DNA of 7,103 nt from the NCBI GenBank assembly GCA_900543165.1, contig UQQQ01000075.1:1-7103 (forward strand). Reading direction: 5' to 3'. This stretch comes from an uncultured Dialister sp. (GTDB lineage: Bacteria > Bacillota > Negativicutes > Veillonellales > Dialisteraceae). The translations under genes and the position numbers were made by a program. The notes below the pieces were generated by a model. That model searched no databases. It saw nothing but the letters and a program-made list of their open reading frames with translations, and was not told the DNA's origin. Below, in pieces: positions 5,564 to 7,103 of the stretch (its first letter is position 1; each line of letters begins with the position of its first letter).

Positions 5564-6925
5564 TTATCCTCTTCCGCTCGCCTTGTCTAGATCCGCTGCT
5601 TTCCGGATATCGGCCTCTATGCCATCTCTTCGTTTGAGGAGCTTCTCCAGATTCTTCCGCTTCGTTCGCTCGATATACTGATGCGCGATCGCATCCGGGA
5701 GTGTCGCGCCAAGCGAGATCCCCAGAATAACAAGCATCGCCTCGACACCTGTTTTGAAAGCCGTCAGCAGCTCGATCAGATCGATCTGTCCGATATCAAT
5801 GATGGCAAACAGGAAACGATAGAGCAGCACGCCCGGGATCAGCGGAATGATCGCCGGTATCGTGACCACAAAGACAGGTGCATGGAGGTAGCGGGAGGCC
5901 GCGAAATAGAAGACGGAGAGCAGCGCGGCTCCGAGGAAGGAGGCGCTTGCCATCCCCATATGGAAGGAGACCATCAGAATATTTCTCGTATCTACCGTGA
6001 GGACGGCGCCGAGGCAGGCTGCGATGATATAGCGCTTTGGCACATTGAACATGATAGAAAAACCCAATGCTGCCATAGCGGCTGCCAGTGCCTGCATGAT
6101 GTACAAATGCTCCGGCGCGATCGGCACTTCTGTGAAGCTGGGGACATTCGTCAGGCTGACAGCTCCTGCGATCCCGAAAGTCATCGCCAGCATGATGAGG
6201 ACCGTGTGCGTGAATCGCGTCATCCCGGATGTCAAGTAGCTGTTCAGGAAATCATCGACACTATTGATGAGCGGTACGCCTGGGATCAAGGTGAGCGCCG
6301 AGGCCACCACAGGAAGAAACGGATTCGTCGCCCCCGGAAGATACATCGTCCCATAGGCCGTGAGCGTCGCAAAGAAAGCGGAAATCGCAATGGTGACATA
6401 CCCATTCACCTCCAGCCGGTTGCAGGCGTATTTCACGAGCGCCCCCACCATCGCCGCCAGCATGGTGAAGAGCGCATCGACAGCATGACCGCCGAAGATC
6501 AGGCAGAATGCTGCTGATGCCAGCCCGATCGCGAGGATGACCATCCACTCGGGATAAATGCGATTTCTAAAATTCTGCCGGATATAATTCAGGCGAAGGC
6601 GGAAATTATCATACGACTCATTTTTATACAGCGCTTCCCAGCTGGCTTCACTCGTCTGCAGAAGAGCCGTCATATTGATGCCATGGCGGTAGCACTTACG
6701 GAACATCGTATATGCTTTTTCCCCATCATCGACATTGATCATGATGGTGGAATAGGTGATATGGATCTGTACATCTTCCCAATAAATACCAAGGCATGCC
6801 GCCGTGCGGAGCATGTCACGCACGATGCGCTTGCTCCCCGCGCCGCTCTCCATCATCAGCTGCCCCGTATCCAGGATGAGCTTCATCTTGCTTCGGATAG
6901 AAAGAGAAGAATTGGATATTTTCAT
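5564..6925 (-). CDS. thrE: ThrE-family threonine/serine exporter-like membrane protein (single-chain)
   Basis: ThrE-type proteins export threonine and serine in Corynebacterium; in other phyla the two halves are often separate (YjjP/YjjB type). This 453-residue protein is the full two-domain form. Residues 1-125 are a soluble cytoplasmic domain with the family segment TGQLMMESGAGSKRIVRDML (20-39). About ten hydrophobic segments follow between 127 and 410. The conserved loop LIPGVPLINSVDD lies at 213-225 in the first half, and a related IPLIPGVLLYR at 359-370 in the second, consistent with an internal duplication. The end (416-453) is a charged, probably helical tail. The start at 6925 has AAGAGG 8 bases upstream. 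Length and domain order are normal. The true substrate is not shown by the sequence, and the neighbouring tryptophan importer need not be related. Confidence 0.85.
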   Translation of the reverse strand: MKISNSSLSIRSKMKLILDTGQLMMESGAGSKRIVRDMLRTAACLGIYWEDVQIHITYSTIMINVDDGEKAYTMFRKCYRHGINMTALLQTSEASWEALYKNESYDNFRLRLNYIRQNFRNRIYPEWMVILAIGLASAAFCLIFGGHAVDALFTMLAAMVGALVKYACNRLEVNGYVTIAISAFFATLTAYGTMYLPGATNPFLPVVASALTLIPGVPLINSVDDFLNSYLTSGMTRFTHTVLIMLAMTFGIAGAVSLTNVPSFTEVPIAPEHLYIMQALAAAMAALGFSIMFNVPKRYIIAACLGAVLTVDTRNILMVSFHMGMASASFLGAALLSVFYFAASRYLHAPVFVVTIPAIIPLIPGVLLYRFLFAIIDIGQIDLIELLTAFKTGVEAMLVILGISLGATLPDAIAHQYIERTKRKNLEKLLKRRDGIEADIRKAADLDKASGRG

Positions 6926-7103
6926 AGTAAGACCTCTTATATATAGCTTTTATTTAAATTCTAACCCCCCTATGAAAAAAAGCAAGAGAAGAATGGTGAA
7001 ACGCGTAAAACCAAGGTTAAAGCGCTGAAAAAAATGCCTTCCATCCATTGTCAAGCATTTTTGAAAATGTCCCGAAAAAAGCATTTTATTAGCCCCATAT
7101 TCA
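6926..7103. other. AT-rich upstream region of the thrE-like gene, no gene seen
   Basis: This 178-base stretch carries the likely promoter of the thrE-like gene on the minus strand. The best candidate is TAGAAT (6963-6958) with a weak TTGCTT (6985-6980) 16 bases upstream; TATATA near 6942 is an alternative. Neither is convincing. AAGCATTTT occurs twice in direct orientation (7053-7061 and 7079-7087). A tiny plus-strand frame (6972-7028) encodes 18 mostly basic residues but has a C-rich run instead of a ribosome binding site. Confidence 0.4.
7028..7062 (-). terminator. Possible weak terminator of a gene beyond the window
   Basis: On the minus strand AAAAATGC (7062-7055) pairs with GCATTTTT (7037-7030) around a 17-base loop and ends in a run of seven Ts. 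The stem is AT-rich, with only two G-C pairs, so function is doubtful. If real, it would end a minus-strand gene lying to the right of the window. Confidence 0.3.

Noticed and set aside
5681..6517. 278-codon open frame on the plus strand opposite the thrE-like gene
   Set aside because: Very rich in Arg, His, Asp and Gln with no recognisable domain and no ribosome binding site. It mirrors the codon bias of the clear membrane protein on the other strand.
6972..7028. 18-residue highly basic plus-strand peptide
   Set aside because: Preceded by a run of C rather than a ribosome binding site; the basic composition follows from the A-rich sequence.
7049..7054. Perfect TTGACA on the minus strand as the promoter of the thrE-like gene
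   Set aside because: No acceptable -10 at 16-18 bases (the sequence there is T-rich), and it lies about 125 bases upstream of the start codon.

Overview
The window looks like chromosomal DNA of a low-to-mid GC Firmicute-type bacterium. The pointers are AGGAG-type ribosome binding sites, a T-box leader, a dedicated energy-coupling-factor (ECF) transporter and a single-chain ThrE-like exporter. A Negativicutes member (Dialister/Megasphaera/Selenomonas-like) is my guess from gene content and the intergenic repeats; nothing here proves the genus. Five of the seven genes lie on the minus strand, and a small toxin-antitoxin module sits on the plus strand.

Layout. 1-1037 (minus): first 345 codons of lepA (elongation factor 4), cut by the window edge, with an extended -10 promoter at 1134-1144. 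1188-1873 (plus): a hicAB-type toxin-antitoxin operon with a strong promoter, a perfect 7-bp inverted repeat placed exactly between -35 and -10, a hicA broken by a 5-bp tandem duplication, an intact hicB and a strong terminator. 1874-2123: no gene, but overlapping inverted repeats, a probable dispersed repeat and a short heptanucleotide array. 2124-5102 (minus, read 5102 to 2124): a three-gene ECF importer operon, comprising a fusion of an S-component (substrate-binding membrane protein, TrpP-like) to an ATPase, then a second ATPase, then EcfT, with overlapping start/stop codons. 5139-5423 (minus): its promoter and a T-box leader whose specifier reads UGG (Trp), followed by a competing terminator. 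5424-5563: no gene, two heptanucleotide repeat clusters. 5564-6925 (minus): a full-length ThrE-family threonine/serine exporter-like protein. 6926-7103: AT-rich upstream region with no convincing gene.

How it fits together. The T-box specifier and the S-domain point independently to tryptophan. When uncharged tRNA-Trp accumulates, the leader should antiterminate and allow expression of a self-contained tryptophan importer: S-domain for binding, two ATPases for energy, EcfT for coupling. The most unusual points are the S-component/ATPase fusion under a Trp T-box, and the hicA frameshift, which is undone exactly by removing one TAAGG copy and leaves an apparently orphaned but intact HicB antitoxin.
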